Below are positions 16,792 through 25,959 of a DNA stretch of 45,936 nucleotides, piece by piece. The stretch covers positions 1-45,936 of the forward strand of contig CAYGUX010000022.1 of the NCBI GenBank assembly GCA_964353175.1, given 5' to 3'. Made by a program: the position numbers and the translations under genes. Numbering within the stretch: the stretch's first letter is position 1; the number at the start of each line of letters is the position of its first letter. The stretch is from JAIYCX01 sp964353175. Lineage in GTDB: Bacteria > Bdellovibrionota_C > UBA2361 > SZUA-149 > DAOLCO01. The notes under the pieces were generated by a model. It did no database searches. It was not told the origin of the DNA and saw only the letters and a list, made by a program, of their open reading frames with translations.

Positions 16792-17220
16792 ATGACATGG
16801 CACTTCTCTAAAGAATTAAATCGGATTCGCCTTGGTGAATTCGATATGGGAGGAGTGCTATACCATGCGAGGTACTTTCATCTCTTAGAGGAGCTAAGGG
16901 AGGAATATTTCATCCACAGTGGGCAAGCTTATCAAAGCTTAGTTGAGCGCGGATTACACCTTCCCCTAGTTGATGCAAAAATAAAGTACATAAAACCAAT
17001 AAGATACGGAGATACCGTAATCGGGCACTTAAAATTAGAACTTATTGGACAAACACGGATACTATGCACTCAAGAACTCCAAGCGCCTGATAACACCACA
17101 TATTCTAAAGCCGAGACAACTCATGCCTTGGTGAAAGTTACTAAAGATGGAAGCACCTTTAAGCCGACTAAGGTATTAGATTATTTAACTCTTCCATTAT
17201 TAAAAATTAATGCGCCCTGA
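16792..17220 (+). CDS. YbgC-type acyl-CoA thioesterase
   Basis: The 142-residue hotdog-fold protein carries the 4HBT motif EFDMGGVLYHARYFHLLEE, with the catalytic aspartate and Tyr-His pair, near residues 17-35. The family hydrolyses short-chain or hydroxybenzoyl CoA thioesters. It sits 14 bases after E2 and its end overlaps the deacetylase start by 11 bases, so the three genes are tightly linked. Substrate is not predictable here. Confidence 0.88.
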   Translation: MTWHFSKELNRIRLGEFDMGGVLYHARYFHLLEELREEYFIHSGQAYQSLVERGLHLPLVDAKIKYIKPIRYGDTVIGHLKLELIGQTRILCTQELQAPDNTTYSKAETTHALVKVTKDGSTFKPTKVLDYLTLPLLKINAP

Positions 17221-18148
17221 TACTATCTCCATAAAGAGGCAAATTGCGAGTCTCCTCTTTAACATGACCAAGTGGCATGCATGGCTACCGACTAAAGAGT
17301 GCCGTATTCTGATGTACCATAGAATTACCAATCCAGAGGAAGAACCTATTCCACAACTTCCCGGAATGTACGTAAGGCCTAAAACATTCAGATCTCACTT
17401 AGAATACCTAAGCAAACATTTTAAGATAATTCCCTTAGAGGAGATTATAAAGATGTACTCTAATAAACTAACAACAAAAGAAAAATACATTGCCCTAACT
17501 TTTGACGATGCTTGGATAGACTTTAAAACCAATGCCCTTCCAATACTACAAGAATTTAATGCACCTGCCACTGTATTTGTTCCCACCAAGTTCATAGATA
17601 CAGGAGAATTTTTCTGGAATGACATCGTGCAATTGGCCATACATAATGGAACCCCAATAGAGTGCTCTCCAGAATCAAGTAAACCGCAAGACCTAACTAA
17701 AGTCATAGAAGAACTAAAACTGGATAGGACAAAAAGAGAAAATTTAGTAAGGCTCTTGAAGTCTAAACTATCAAAGGAACTAAAATCTATCCCGTCTCAA
17801 TTTTTATCTTGGGAAGACATTCAAAACATAAGTAAAAATGGCTTAATCTCGTTCGGATCACACTCCCACTCCCATCACATTTCAACTCAAATCACCAATC
17901 AAGAATTTGAGTCAGATGTCACGCTCTCTCAATCTGAATTTAACAAACATTCAATCGAATTAAGTCAGACATTTTGTTACCCTAATCAAAATAGAAACAA
18001 TGAAACTGATCAAACTCTTAGCTCTTTAGGCTTTTCAAGTGCCCTTGGCATCTTAGATGAGCCTTCTAACTTCGCCTACACTCGAATAGGCATACATGAA
18101 GATATTAGTTCAAATAACTCTCTCTTCTCTTTAACTCTAGGGGTATAA
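17210..18148 (+). CDS. Polysaccharide deacetylase (NodB/CE4 family)
   Basis: The 312-residue protein has ILMYHRIT near residue 34, the catalytic TFDDAWIDF (about residue 97) with the metal-binding aspartate, and the metal motif SHSHSHH (about residue 217). These are the expected elements of a metal-dependent deacetylase acting on N-acetylated glycans. No signal peptide is obvious, although a hydrophobic stretch is present near residues 11-20. It overlaps the thioesterase gene by 11 bases and is two bases before its degenerate paralog. Confidence 0.88.
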   Translation: MRPDTISIKRQIASLLFNMTKWHAWLPTKECRILMYHRITNPEEEPIPQLPGMYVRPKTFRSHLEYLSKHFKIIPLEEIIKMYSNKLTTKEKYIALTFDDAWIDFKTNALPILQEFNAPATVFVPTKFIDTGEFFWNDIVQLAIHNGTPIECSPESSKPQDLTKVIEELKLDRTKRENLVRLLKSKLSKELKSIPSQFLSWEDIQNISKNGLISFGSHSHSHHISTQITNQEFESDVTLSQSEFNKHSIELSQTFCYPNQNRNNETDQTLSSLGFSSALGILDEPSNFAYTRIGIHEDISSNNSLFSLTLGV

Positions 18149-18150
18149 AG

Positions 18151-19272
18151 ATGGGAAATAAAGAGAATAAATTCATTGAGAAGCTGTATAAAAAAAGACA
18201 AAATGAGATATTAAACTCTGCCGCTTATAAATATTATTCATATATAAAGACAAGATACTTTGCTAAAAAAACAACTTCCAAAAACAACTTAGTAAATTTA
18301 AAAAACTCCTTCTACAAAAAATACGGACAAACTTGGACTATTCTAAAATATTCACGAATATGCGATCCAAGCGATATCCCTTTTTACATCCCCATAACTA
18401 CCTACATAACGGAGCAAAGTTTTAGGCTACACCTAGACACACTAAGTAGAACTACAAACGTAATCCCCCTAGACACACTCATTAACTATCTAAGAAACAA
18501 TGATCAACCTCCCTTAGGTTCAATTGTGATTACTATCGATGAGGGATACAACTCGGCTTACTATAAAGCCCTACCAGCCTTATTGGACTTCGAAATTCCA
18601 GCAACATTCTCTATCCCCACAGCCTACATCGGCAACAAGGTTCTAATGTGGGATACCTTAATAGAAAACTTTGTTAAAATTTTATTGGACAATAAGATAG
18701 TCTATTCAGAATTCCCTAGCCTACCTAAAGATTTAAATGACCTACTGGAAGGGACCTACAACGAGGACAAACTCCCAGGCTCAACGACCCTAGAGTCCAT
18801 GATCTATCTATTTCTAAGCTTAAAACCAAATGAAAGAATGTTGTTCTTTCAAGATATAGAAAGTATACTGCGAGAGAACAGTCTAAATCTACCTACTTGG
18901 CAAGACTTCATGGATTGGGAACAACTTTTAGACTTACGAAAAGCTAACTATTCTATTATTTCGAAACTTCACACCGCATTGCCCTCTAATTTCTTAAAAA
19001 TTAAAGAACTAGAAAAGGAAATAGAATTAAGCATGGCAATGTTTCAATCCTACGAACTACCAATACCAACAACTGTTAGTCTTCCATTTGACGTTTACAA
19101 TAGAAATACTTTGGATACTCTTGCCGGACTAAATATAACACATGCCCTAGGAGGGGAGGATGCACCAGACTATTTCAAACAAAACTCCTCTTGTAAACTA
19201 TTAAAGCGTAAATCTCTCTTGGATGGCAACACCAACCAAGAAGACCTCTTCTTACTAAATCTCTACTCTTAA
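18151..19272 (+). CDS. Degenerate polysaccharide-deacetylase-like paralog
   Basis: The 373-residue protein follows the same fold order as the preceding gene (IPATFSIPTAYIG matches APATVFVPTKFID). But the catalytic TFDD has become TIDEGY, and where the neighbour has SHSHSHH this one has ISKLHTAL. The metal site is therefore probably lost. It may be a pseudo-enzyme that binds glycan or regulates its neighbour. An N-terminal basic extension of about 50 residues is additional. It begins two bases after the active paralog ends. Confidence 0.7.
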   Translation: MGNKENKFIEKLYKKRQNEILNSAAYKYYSYIKTRYFAKKTTSKNNLVNLKNSFYKKYGQTWTILKYSRICDPSDIPFYIPITTYITEQSFRLHLDTLSRTTNVIPLDTLINYLRNNDQPPLGSIVITIDEGYNSAYYKALPALLDFEIPATFSIPTAYIGNKVLMWDTLIENFVKILLDNKIVYSEFPSLPKDLNDLLEGTYNEDKLPGSTTLESMIYLFLSLKPNERMLFFQDIESILRENSLNLPTWQDFMDWEQLLDLRKANYSIISKLHTALPSNFLKIKELEKEIELSMAMFQSYELPIPTTVSLPFDVYNRNTLDTLAGLNITHALGGEDAPDYFKQNSSCKLLKRKSLLDGNTNQEDLFLLNLYS

Positions 19273-19278
19273 CCTACT

Positions 19279-20868
19279 ATGATCGATATTGAAGTTGAAA
19301 AACTAGCGAAAAATTTCATTAACAAATATTCTCTACCTCAAGAGATACAGAATCATTACAAGCTAGATTTAACTCTGTACTCCTGCAATCTAATTGACTA
19401 TATTCTAAATTTTGAATTTCTCCCAGGTAGAGTTACAGACATAGAAGTAGAAATCCTAGAAGCTTCTGCATATCTAGGTATCTCTCTTCACTACACGCTC
19501 ATCCACACCAATTCATTAATTCAAGCAGACTTAAGCCTGTCAGATCTATCCACAAAAGAAGTTAAATTAAGTATTTCACAACTCAAAATTGGCGACAGCA
19601 AACCATCAGTAGTAAAACTATCAAGACTTCTAAGATCTATATACTTAGAACGTAAGGATAGGCCTCGCTCTCTAGGTAAAACCATAATCAATTCTGCGCT
19701 AAGCACAAGGCCAATGGAACAAATCGCACTTGGTTTAGTTCTAGGCTACAGTTCATACTACGAAGGATCCTTAAAAGACGCCAAAGAGTCTGATTTACTA
19801 ATCCATTTTCATGAAGTTTTTAAGTTCTTAGCAATTAATCTTGAAAATATTATCAAACTAAATAATCCATTACTAGAAAAGGTAGAGATTCTCCCATTGA
19901 TTAATCCAGCCCTAATTGGTCCAGCATTAGGATATCAAGAGGAGTCCTTAGGTAGCAGAGCAATTACGACTCTCGCCAGCAAATTATCAGAATCTAAGTT
20001 AGATGAAGCAACTCAAGAACAATTCTTTCGTGCTCTCCTTAGGATGCCAGATCTTCATTGTAGTTCTTTAGGGTATATTTTCCTAGCTAACAGCCCTAAT
20101 AGGTTAGGTTCCCTCAAAGAGCTCGGAGAATTCGCAATGAACTACCCCATCTTATGCTCTAAACTAAGAGCGATGTATCAATTTCTAAGAAAAAAATCTG
20201 GTGGATCAAGCTGGGAGACCCTCGCTTCAAAGAAAAAATTCCACGACGCTTGGGCAGAGCTTGATGCGGAACATAGTTGTGGCCTACTTCCATTCATATA
20301 CGCCATAAAAATTGAAGACATACTCATCCCAGAACATCTCGCATTCTACCAAATGCTTTCTATAGGGAAAATCCAAGAAGCCATGGATATCTCTGCGGTC
20401 CTTCCTGAAGAAAACAAGACTGCAAGTCTTTTACTGAACTTAGCCCTAAACTCACTATTATTAAACGACACCGAAAAATCGGGAGAATTAATTAAAGCAG
20501 TTTTCCCAAAAATAGAAGAAAAACAAACTGCACTAGAACTAGAAAATTGCCTTAACTACATACTACATTCGCTTCTCTCGAATAGAAAAAAAATTGAAGA
20601 ACATAACTTTTCACCCGTAAGATTACCTACATTATGGAATCTTAACTATATTTATACAAAAGTATTTTTAGAAGATAGAATTAAGTATCAACTGCCTTTG
20701 AATATTGAGATACTTCCAACAATAGAGGAAGAAGGTCTATCAAGCATGTCTGAATATTATTCTCTACTTCTATTCTCCAAAACAAAAAGAAATCAAGCAT
20801 TTAAACTATCCTCCACACCCTTTAATTATTGGCTAGAGGCCGTAAAGATAGCAAAAAAAGCAAAGTAG
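19279..20868 (+). CDS. Unknown helical protein, 529 residues
   Basis: The protein is predominantly alpha-helical with leucine-rich amphipathic stretches, no signal peptide and no membrane segment, so it is probably cytoplasmic. I recognise no family. It starts six bases after the deacetylase-like gene and ends that rightward run, convergent with the TraG-like array with a 46-base gap. Segments such as DIEVEILEASAYLG and LGYIFLANSPNRLG resemble parts of the 536-residue protein at 39157-40767, which suggests distant paralogy. Confidence 0.6.
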   Translation: MIDIEVEKLAKNFINKYSLPQEIQNHYKLDLTLYSCNLIDYILNFEFLPGRVTDIEVEILEASAYLGISLHYTLIHTNSLIQADLSLSDLSTKEVKLSISQLKIGDSKPSVVKLSRLLRSIYLERKDRPRSLGKTIINSALSTRPMEQIALGLVLGYSSYYEGSLKDAKESDLLIHFHEVFKFLAINLENIIKLNNPLLEKVEILPLINPALIGPALGYQEESLGSRAITTLASKLSESKLDEATQEQFFRALLRMPDLHCSSLGYIFLANSPNRLGSLKELGEFAMNYPILCSKLRAMYQFLRKKSGGSSWETLASKKKFHDAWAELDAEHSCGLLPFIYAIKIEDILIPEHLAFYQMLSIGKIQEAMDISAVLPEENKTASLLLNLALNSLLLNDTEKSGELIKAVFPKIEEKQTALELENCLNYILHSLLSNRKKIEEHNFSPVRLPTLWNLNYIYTKVFLEDRIKYQLPLNIEILPTIEEEGLSSMSEYYSLLLFSKTKRNQAFKLSSTPFNYWLEAVKIAKKAK

Positions 20869-20914
20869 AACTTCCCCTTCCTCACTTACAACCCTCCCTT
20901 GAATTCTATCAAAA

Positions 20915-23788
20915 CTATTCATCATCTTCATCTAAATGATATAGACTATTCTTACGACGATTATTTTTCTTTACGCTTGTTTCTCTTAAGGCTCTCCTCC
21001 CCCCACCAGAACCCTGAACCAAATCATTTAAATCTCCACCAAAAGTAGTATCAATAAACTGATGAGAATTAATAACTCCATTAGGAGTAATTCTCATAGA
21101 AGGAGTTGTAAGCGCTTTTCTTAAATAGTCCTTCAAAAATTCTGGTTTCTTAGCTTCAAATTCCTCTAACCTAAGCTTGAACTCCTCCTCAGACAGAACA
21201 CCTCCCCCAGAAGAGGTACCTAGAATAGGCCTAAAATATTCACGCAATACATCATCATCATATAAGCTAACACCAAATCCTACCGCAGCAGCAAAAGCAG
21301 AATTAGCCAGTGGATTGGTCCTAACCGCTTCTTGAGCCTCTTGTGATTTACCGAACACTCCCTCATAAGTACTTTTACCCTCTCCTACGACCATACTAAC
21401 TTGATCAGCATAAGCCTTCAACATACCCATTCTTAAGTTGAACTCAGCTAAATGGCGCTCAACTTCCTGAGCCGAACCATCATCACCCTCAGTAACCCAA
21501 GGAACAGGGATAGCACCAAGATTACCTATCATTTCATGGAGTTCATAAGCTAAAGCATCTACAGTTCCTTCATAACTAGCTTGAGCTGCTTCGCTCTTAG
21601 CTTGCTTTTGCAATATTTCAAAATCTTTTTTGTTAGCAGCTGTTTGCACAGTTAGAGCATTTGAATAATGTAGTTTCAATAAGCTACTCGGAATATTACC
21701 ATAGGCTCGGCCCATTATATTGCTTGGAGCTACTTCACCGCCAATCTGCTCCAAACCAGCATGTGCTTTTGCATTAGCGTTCAGGTTCTGTTGCTCGAAA
21801 TGCTTTGATCTACTTGTATTTGAGTAGCGTACCGCATCAGCAATATTTGCCTGATCACCATACCCCGCTGCTAACCTTGACCGAGCTTGCGCCCCTTGTG
21901 GAGACAACCCTCGTTCTTCCCTACCTTGCAATAGATCCTGCCCACCCCCAGATCCTCCCAAACTATAAGCTAGACCTCGAATACTTTGCAATGCAATAGC
22001 ATCACTCTTTAATGCAGAAATAGCACCCTGCTGAACCTTACCACCCATGTTGTCACCGAAGAAACTGGAGAAATGATTTACTCCTTGAGAGACAATCCCA
22101 GCTCCAGCCCTCATACTTCCAAGAATCAAATTAGCGGTTACAGGAGGAATTGCTAATACACACACAGACAACATCGCATAATATCCATGCATCTGAAACG
22201 TAGGGTCCATTTGTTCTAAGGCAACCATCGCCGTTGCTAAATCATCTGGTATAAATTCATTCTCTCCTATCTTTTGCTTTTGCACCGCGTAAATCGACCA
22301 AAAAATAGTATCTAACTGCATCACGATAGCCATTGCTACATCCCAACTCTTAGCCCATATCCAGATCCAAAACCACATAAAGAAACCTGAAGCCTTTCCT
22401 GGAATTAAAAGCAATAGAGCAAAAAATGGAAAAGTTACTCCTAAAAAATATAGTATTAGTCCTTGATAAACAGGCATACTATATGCGGCATGGGCCAAAC
22501 GTTCTTTTTCAGCAAATTCCTGTACACCTAAACGTTGTCTTTCAGCGTTAGAAAAATCTCCCTCCAATCTTGTAGATAAACTACGAATATCCGCATTTCC
22601 AGCAAATCTAGCTATTCGAGAACCTGTATCATTAGAACGCATCACATTTCGCAAATAATACTTAGAAATAATACGAGCGATATCCTGAGAAGCGATAGCT
22701 CCACTTGTATCGTCACTTAACAACTGACCACCAGCGAGACCTGAAGCCTGGCCTAGAAGATTATTAATCGCATCCTTTTCTATCCCTAAATCTTTAGCAC
22801 TTTTTCCTAAATCAGTTTCAATAACTGCAGCCTGTTCTTTTATTCCATATAAAACGAAGCCCCAGATATCCTTACAGGAGTATATTCCAGATTGATTAAT
22901 ATTCGCATCTGCGACCTGACCCAATACTTGACCGAGAATAGCTGTAACTACTCCACCAATACCACCAAAAACACCTCCTATTAACGGAAGTGTATATTTA
23001 TAAAATACTGCTTGAGCATTAGCCGCTTCCATATACTTACGTATCACCTTATTATTCGCAAAGGAATATTTAGGAAGATCTAACAATCTATTATAACGTT
23101 CTAGTGCAGCAGCTTGAGTTTCAACATTGTAGTCTGCCGATTTCTGAACAGCAGATTGAACACTTCCAGGCATCTCACCTAACTGAGCAGCGGTAAGTCG
23201 ATCCAGTGGATTAGTAACTGCCTTTCCTGCTTGAATTACTTCATAGCAATATCCAGTTAATCCTAAATGAATCAATTCTTGTAAACCGACATCATCCTCT
23301 TTAAAATTAGTCATTGATCCAAACAACTGCCCTTTAGCGATAAACCATAGATCATTCTTTATCTGTACACCATTAATGGTATCCACCATTGAACGAGTTA
23401 CGTCGCTAGTCATAGTAACAAACTTACGGAATACAGTTGAAACATTTGCAGGGCCTGACACACCCTCCGTAACAGCTTCGGTATGTTTAGTTACCTGCTC
23501 AACACTTCTCTCATTAGACCCAAAACTCCACTTTGCTTGCGGAATAGGTGAGCGATCAAGGATTACTGCAAAGAATACCGCTGGACCAATCAATAGCCAT
23601 GGAGCCATACGAGATGACTTTAGAACAGTAAACTGAACCAAGGCGATAGTAACGCCTAGTAAATAGATAAGAGCCCCTACTTCTTCTTTTAAAGGCGCAG
23701 CTAAAGAATCTAACAAACTTGCCTGATAGATATATCCAGCGGACTCTAGAACCGCCCCGACTAATGTGCCTGCACTATTTACTGCCAT
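20915..23788 (-). CDS. TraG N-terminal-domain-like membrane protein, paralog 1
   Basis: The 957-residue protein starts with GAVLESAGY, has two membrane helices at about 38-80 (GALIYLLGV...PWLLIGPAVF), a long extracytoplasmic region with cysteines in GYCYEV and SCKDIW, then a membrane core at about 435-570. The core reads YQGLILYFLGVTFPFFALLL, PGKASGFF, WAKSWD and AIPPVTANLILG. That order is the layout of the TraG N-terminal domain of F-type conjugation systems, which stabilises mating pairs and assembles pili. The roughly 390-residue C-terminal tail is polar, Gln/Ala-rich and helical. It is last in the leftward array, 59 bases after paralog 2. Confidence 0.8.
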   Translation of the reverse strand: MAVNSAGTLVGAVLESAGYIYQASLLDSLAAPLKEEVGALIYLLGVTIALVQFTVLKSSRMAPWLLIGPAVFFAVILDRSPIPQAKWSFGSNERSVEQVTKHTEAVTEGVSGPANVSTVFRKFVTMTSDVTRSMVDTINGVQIKNDLWFIAKGQLFGSMTNFKEDDVGLQELIHLGLTGYCYEVIQAGKAVTNPLDRLTAAQLGEMPGSVQSAVQKSADYNVETQAAALERYNRLLDLPKYSFANNKVIRKYMEAANAQAVFYKYTLPLIGGVFGGIGGVVTAILGQVLGQVADANINQSGIYSCKDIWGFVLYGIKEQAAVIETDLGKSAKDLGIEKDAINNLLGQASGLAGGQLLSDDTSGAIASQDIARIISKYYLRNVMRSNDTGSRIARFAGNADIRSLSTRLEGDFSNAERQRLGVQEFAEKERLAHAAYSMPVYQGLILYFLGVTFPFFALLLLIPGKASGFFMWFWIWIWAKSWDVAMAIVMQLDTIFWSIYAVQKQKIGENEFIPDDLATAMVALEQMDPTFQMHGYYAMLSVCVLAIPPVTANLILGSMRAGAGIVSQGVNHFSSFFGDNMGGKVQQGAISALKSDAIALQSIRGLAYSLGGSGGGQDLLQGREERGLSPQGAQARSRLAAGYGDQANIADAVRYSNTSRSKHFEQQNLNANAKAHAGLEQIGGEVAPSNIMGRAYGNIPSSLLKLHYSNALTVQTAANKKDFEILQKQAKSEAAQASYEGTVDALAYELHEMIGNLGAIPVPWVTEGDDGSAQEVERHLAEFNLRMGMLKAYADQVSMVVGEGKSTYEGVFGKSQEAQEAVRTNPLANSAFAAAVGFGVSLYDDDVLREYFRPILGTSSGGGVLSEEEFKLRLEEFEAKKPEFLKDYLRKALTTPSMRITPNGVINSHQFIDTTFGGDLNDLVQGSGGGRRALRETSVKKNNRRKNSLYHLDEDDE

Positions 23789-23847
23789 AATATAGCTCTA
23801 ATCTACTATTTCCCTTCCTTGCTTCACTTTTCCCTGTTTAAATCCCC

Positions 23848-25956
23848 TCATTTAGTAATGCTTTTAAATGCATTTGGTATAATTTGTATAATTTGGTCAT
23901 ATACAGCCGCGTTGTCATAATATTCTGAAGCAAGTTTATTCTTATAAGCCATCTCGTATGGTTGACTTCCTTGCAGATCATGAGAATAGTAACCGACTGC
24001 AACTGCTCTATTAGAAGCATATTGACCAGCTCCGCTTACAGAAGTTTCATAGTATGCATTATAACCCGCAGTACTGATCTTATTTTTCAAAGCTGTCTCA
24101 GCCTGACTCGCTTCTGATTTCAATACAGAAAGAGGTACTCCTGCGAGTTTAAAATCCCCAGACTTACCCATAACTCCTTCAAGAAAGCCTATAGTAGCAT
24201 TTAATTTAACAATTCTTCCGACTTCGCCAGAAAATACCGACTCAACCATAGTTGACAACATCGCCTTATCACCATTTTTGTAAGACATCTCCTGAAGTCT
24301 TTTCATATGACCTTGAGCTTGTTGAGAGCGAGAGTAAGAGGAAGCTCCACCAGCTATTTTTGCAGAATACTGTTGCCAGTTAGAGGTCATAATATTTCCA
24401 AGCTCACCACCGCCACCTTTTACAAAAACGGCTGTAACCATAGGAACAGCAAATAAACATGTGGCTATAAGATTATAATATACCGCTTCGGAGTGCATTG
24501 GATCGATCTCCATCATCTTAACAAAAGCCTGACCTGGCTTAAGCACTTCACTATCTTCAATATTCATTCCTCTTGGGAATAGAGAATACAACATATTGTC
24601 AATCAACATTACTACAGCAAAACCAAGGTCCCACAACTTCAACCAAGCCCAAAGCCCCATCCATGACAAGAAATTCAAAGCCCGTCCTGGAATAATCGTC
24701 ATCATCGCAAAGAATGGATATGCTGCTGACAGAATTAATAAACCAACCCCTTGGTAATGCGGAAGACTTAATGCCGCAGTGACAAATTCAGATCTCTGGC
24801 CATAAGATTCAGTTGTATTAAATTGGGCAATTGCACCTGCTACATCTTCGTTATTTCCTGTTCCAGCTCCAGGTTCTGGCTCCACCCCATTATTTATCAA
24901 GGGACTTCCACCTGTCATAGAATTTCTAGCGATATGAGAGTTCTGCTCCCAGATTTCATTCCATAAAGCCTTTGTCATTAACCAGTTTATGGCATGTTGT
25001 TTCGCATTACTGGAAACTCCTGGCGCTTCTAAACGTCCTTCATACTTACCTGTATATTCACCAATCTTTAAAAAATAAGTTTCTCTCGCCTTATCTAAGC
25101 TCTCTCCAGGTTGAAGGGCATGTTTAATTTGAAGATCAATGGCTTCCACTATTTCCTCGGAAACATCTGGCAATAGCTCCTCCCAAAGCTCTCTACAAGT
25201 AAATGCCTTACCTTCTAGCTTTTTTTCCCTTATGTACTGAGTTACTTCATCTGGCCAACCTCCAACTTGTTGACCTCCTTGAAACAAAATAGATTTCTTC
25301 TTATCATAATCAGCAACAATTTCTTTCGCTCTTTGAACATCCGTCGGCAAACTACCAGGTGTATATACTTTTCTCTCCGCATCAAAGAATTCTCGACATT
25401 GATTACCAAGAGTAAGCTTAATTACAGCCCTAAGATTTGGATCATTAATCCTACCTAAGAAGTTCCAAGTATTCATATACTTTTCTACTTTGTTTACAAA
25501 ATTATACTCAGATTGCGATTCCTCTAAGCCAATCCCAGCTATAAGTTTTTGTGAAACTTCCGAGGTAAAAGCGTTCCAGAACATAAAGAATGTACTGACC
25601 CGAATACCAGTACCTGTGCCATCATCAACGACCCCGACCAAAGCCTTCTTTAAAGCCGCTGGCTCAAAAGTTTCCGTACCAAAAGCCCACTCAGTTCCAT
25701 CAGACTGGCTACGAACCGTTGTAAGAAACATAAATAAGGTAGGCCCAATTAGTAAATATCTCCCCCACTTATAATTTCCACCGGAAGCAAATACTATCAC
25801 TGCAGTAGCAATAGCAATAAGATATAGAACTGCGGCTAAACTTTGACCATCTGCACCTGCTACCCAATCTAACATATCAGACTGTATCGCAGCCCCAGCA
25901 GTCTCCATCGCAGCGGAGACTAGGGTGGAAGCTTTTCCTACCATTACATCTGCCAT
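23848..25956 (-). CDS. TraG N-terminal-domain-like membrane protein, paralog 2
   Basis: The 702-residue protein shares the array architecture: VSAAMETAG at the start, helices around VLYLIAIATAVIVFA and YLLIGPTLFMF, cysteines in NQCREFF and TCRELW, then the core YQGVGLLILSAAYPFFAMMT, PGRALNF, WLKLWDLGFAVVM and AVPMVTAVF. The KSWD of the other copies is KLWD here. The tail of about 180 residues is the second shortest. A GGAG lies before the ATG, only three bases after the stop of paralog 3, so translation is coupled. Confidence 0.8.
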   Translation of the reverse strand: MADVMVGKASTLVSAAMETAGAAIQSDMLDWVAGADGQSLAAVLYLIAIATAVIVFASGGNYKWGRYLLIGPTLFMFLTTVRSQSDGTEWAFGTETFEPAALKKALVGVVDDGTGTGIRVSTFFMFWNAFTSEVSQKLIAGIGLEESQSEYNFVNKVEKYMNTWNFLGRINDPNLRAVIKLTLGNQCREFFDAERKVYTPGSLPTDVQRAKEIVADYDKKKSILFQGGQQVGGWPDEVTQYIREKKLEGKAFTCRELWEELLPDVSEEIVEAIDLQIKHALQPGESLDKARETYFLKIGEYTGKYEGRLEAPGVSSNAKQHAINWLMTKALWNEIWEQNSHIARNSMTGGSPLINNGVEPEPGAGTGNNEDVAGAIAQFNTTESYGQRSEFVTAALSLPHYQGVGLLILSAAYPFFAMMTIIPGRALNFLSWMGLWAWLKLWDLGFAVVMLIDNMLYSLFPRGMNIEDSEVLKPGQAFVKMMEIDPMHSEAVYYNLIATCLFAVPMVTAVFVKGGGGELGNIMTSNWQQYSAKIAGGASSYSRSQQAQGHMKRLQEMSYKNGDKAMLSTMVESVFSGEVGRIVKLNATIGFLEGVMGKSGDFKLAGVPLSVLKSEASQAETALKNKISTAGYNAYYETSVSGAGQYASNRAVAVGYYSHDLQGSQPYEMAYKNKLASEYYDNAAVYDQIIQIIPNAFKSITK

Positions 25957-25959
25957 AAA

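Noticed and set aside
21805..21999. Short plus-strand open frames inside the TraG-like genes and thrS
   Set aside because: They are antisense to well-supported long genes and lack ribosome-binding sites and family matches.
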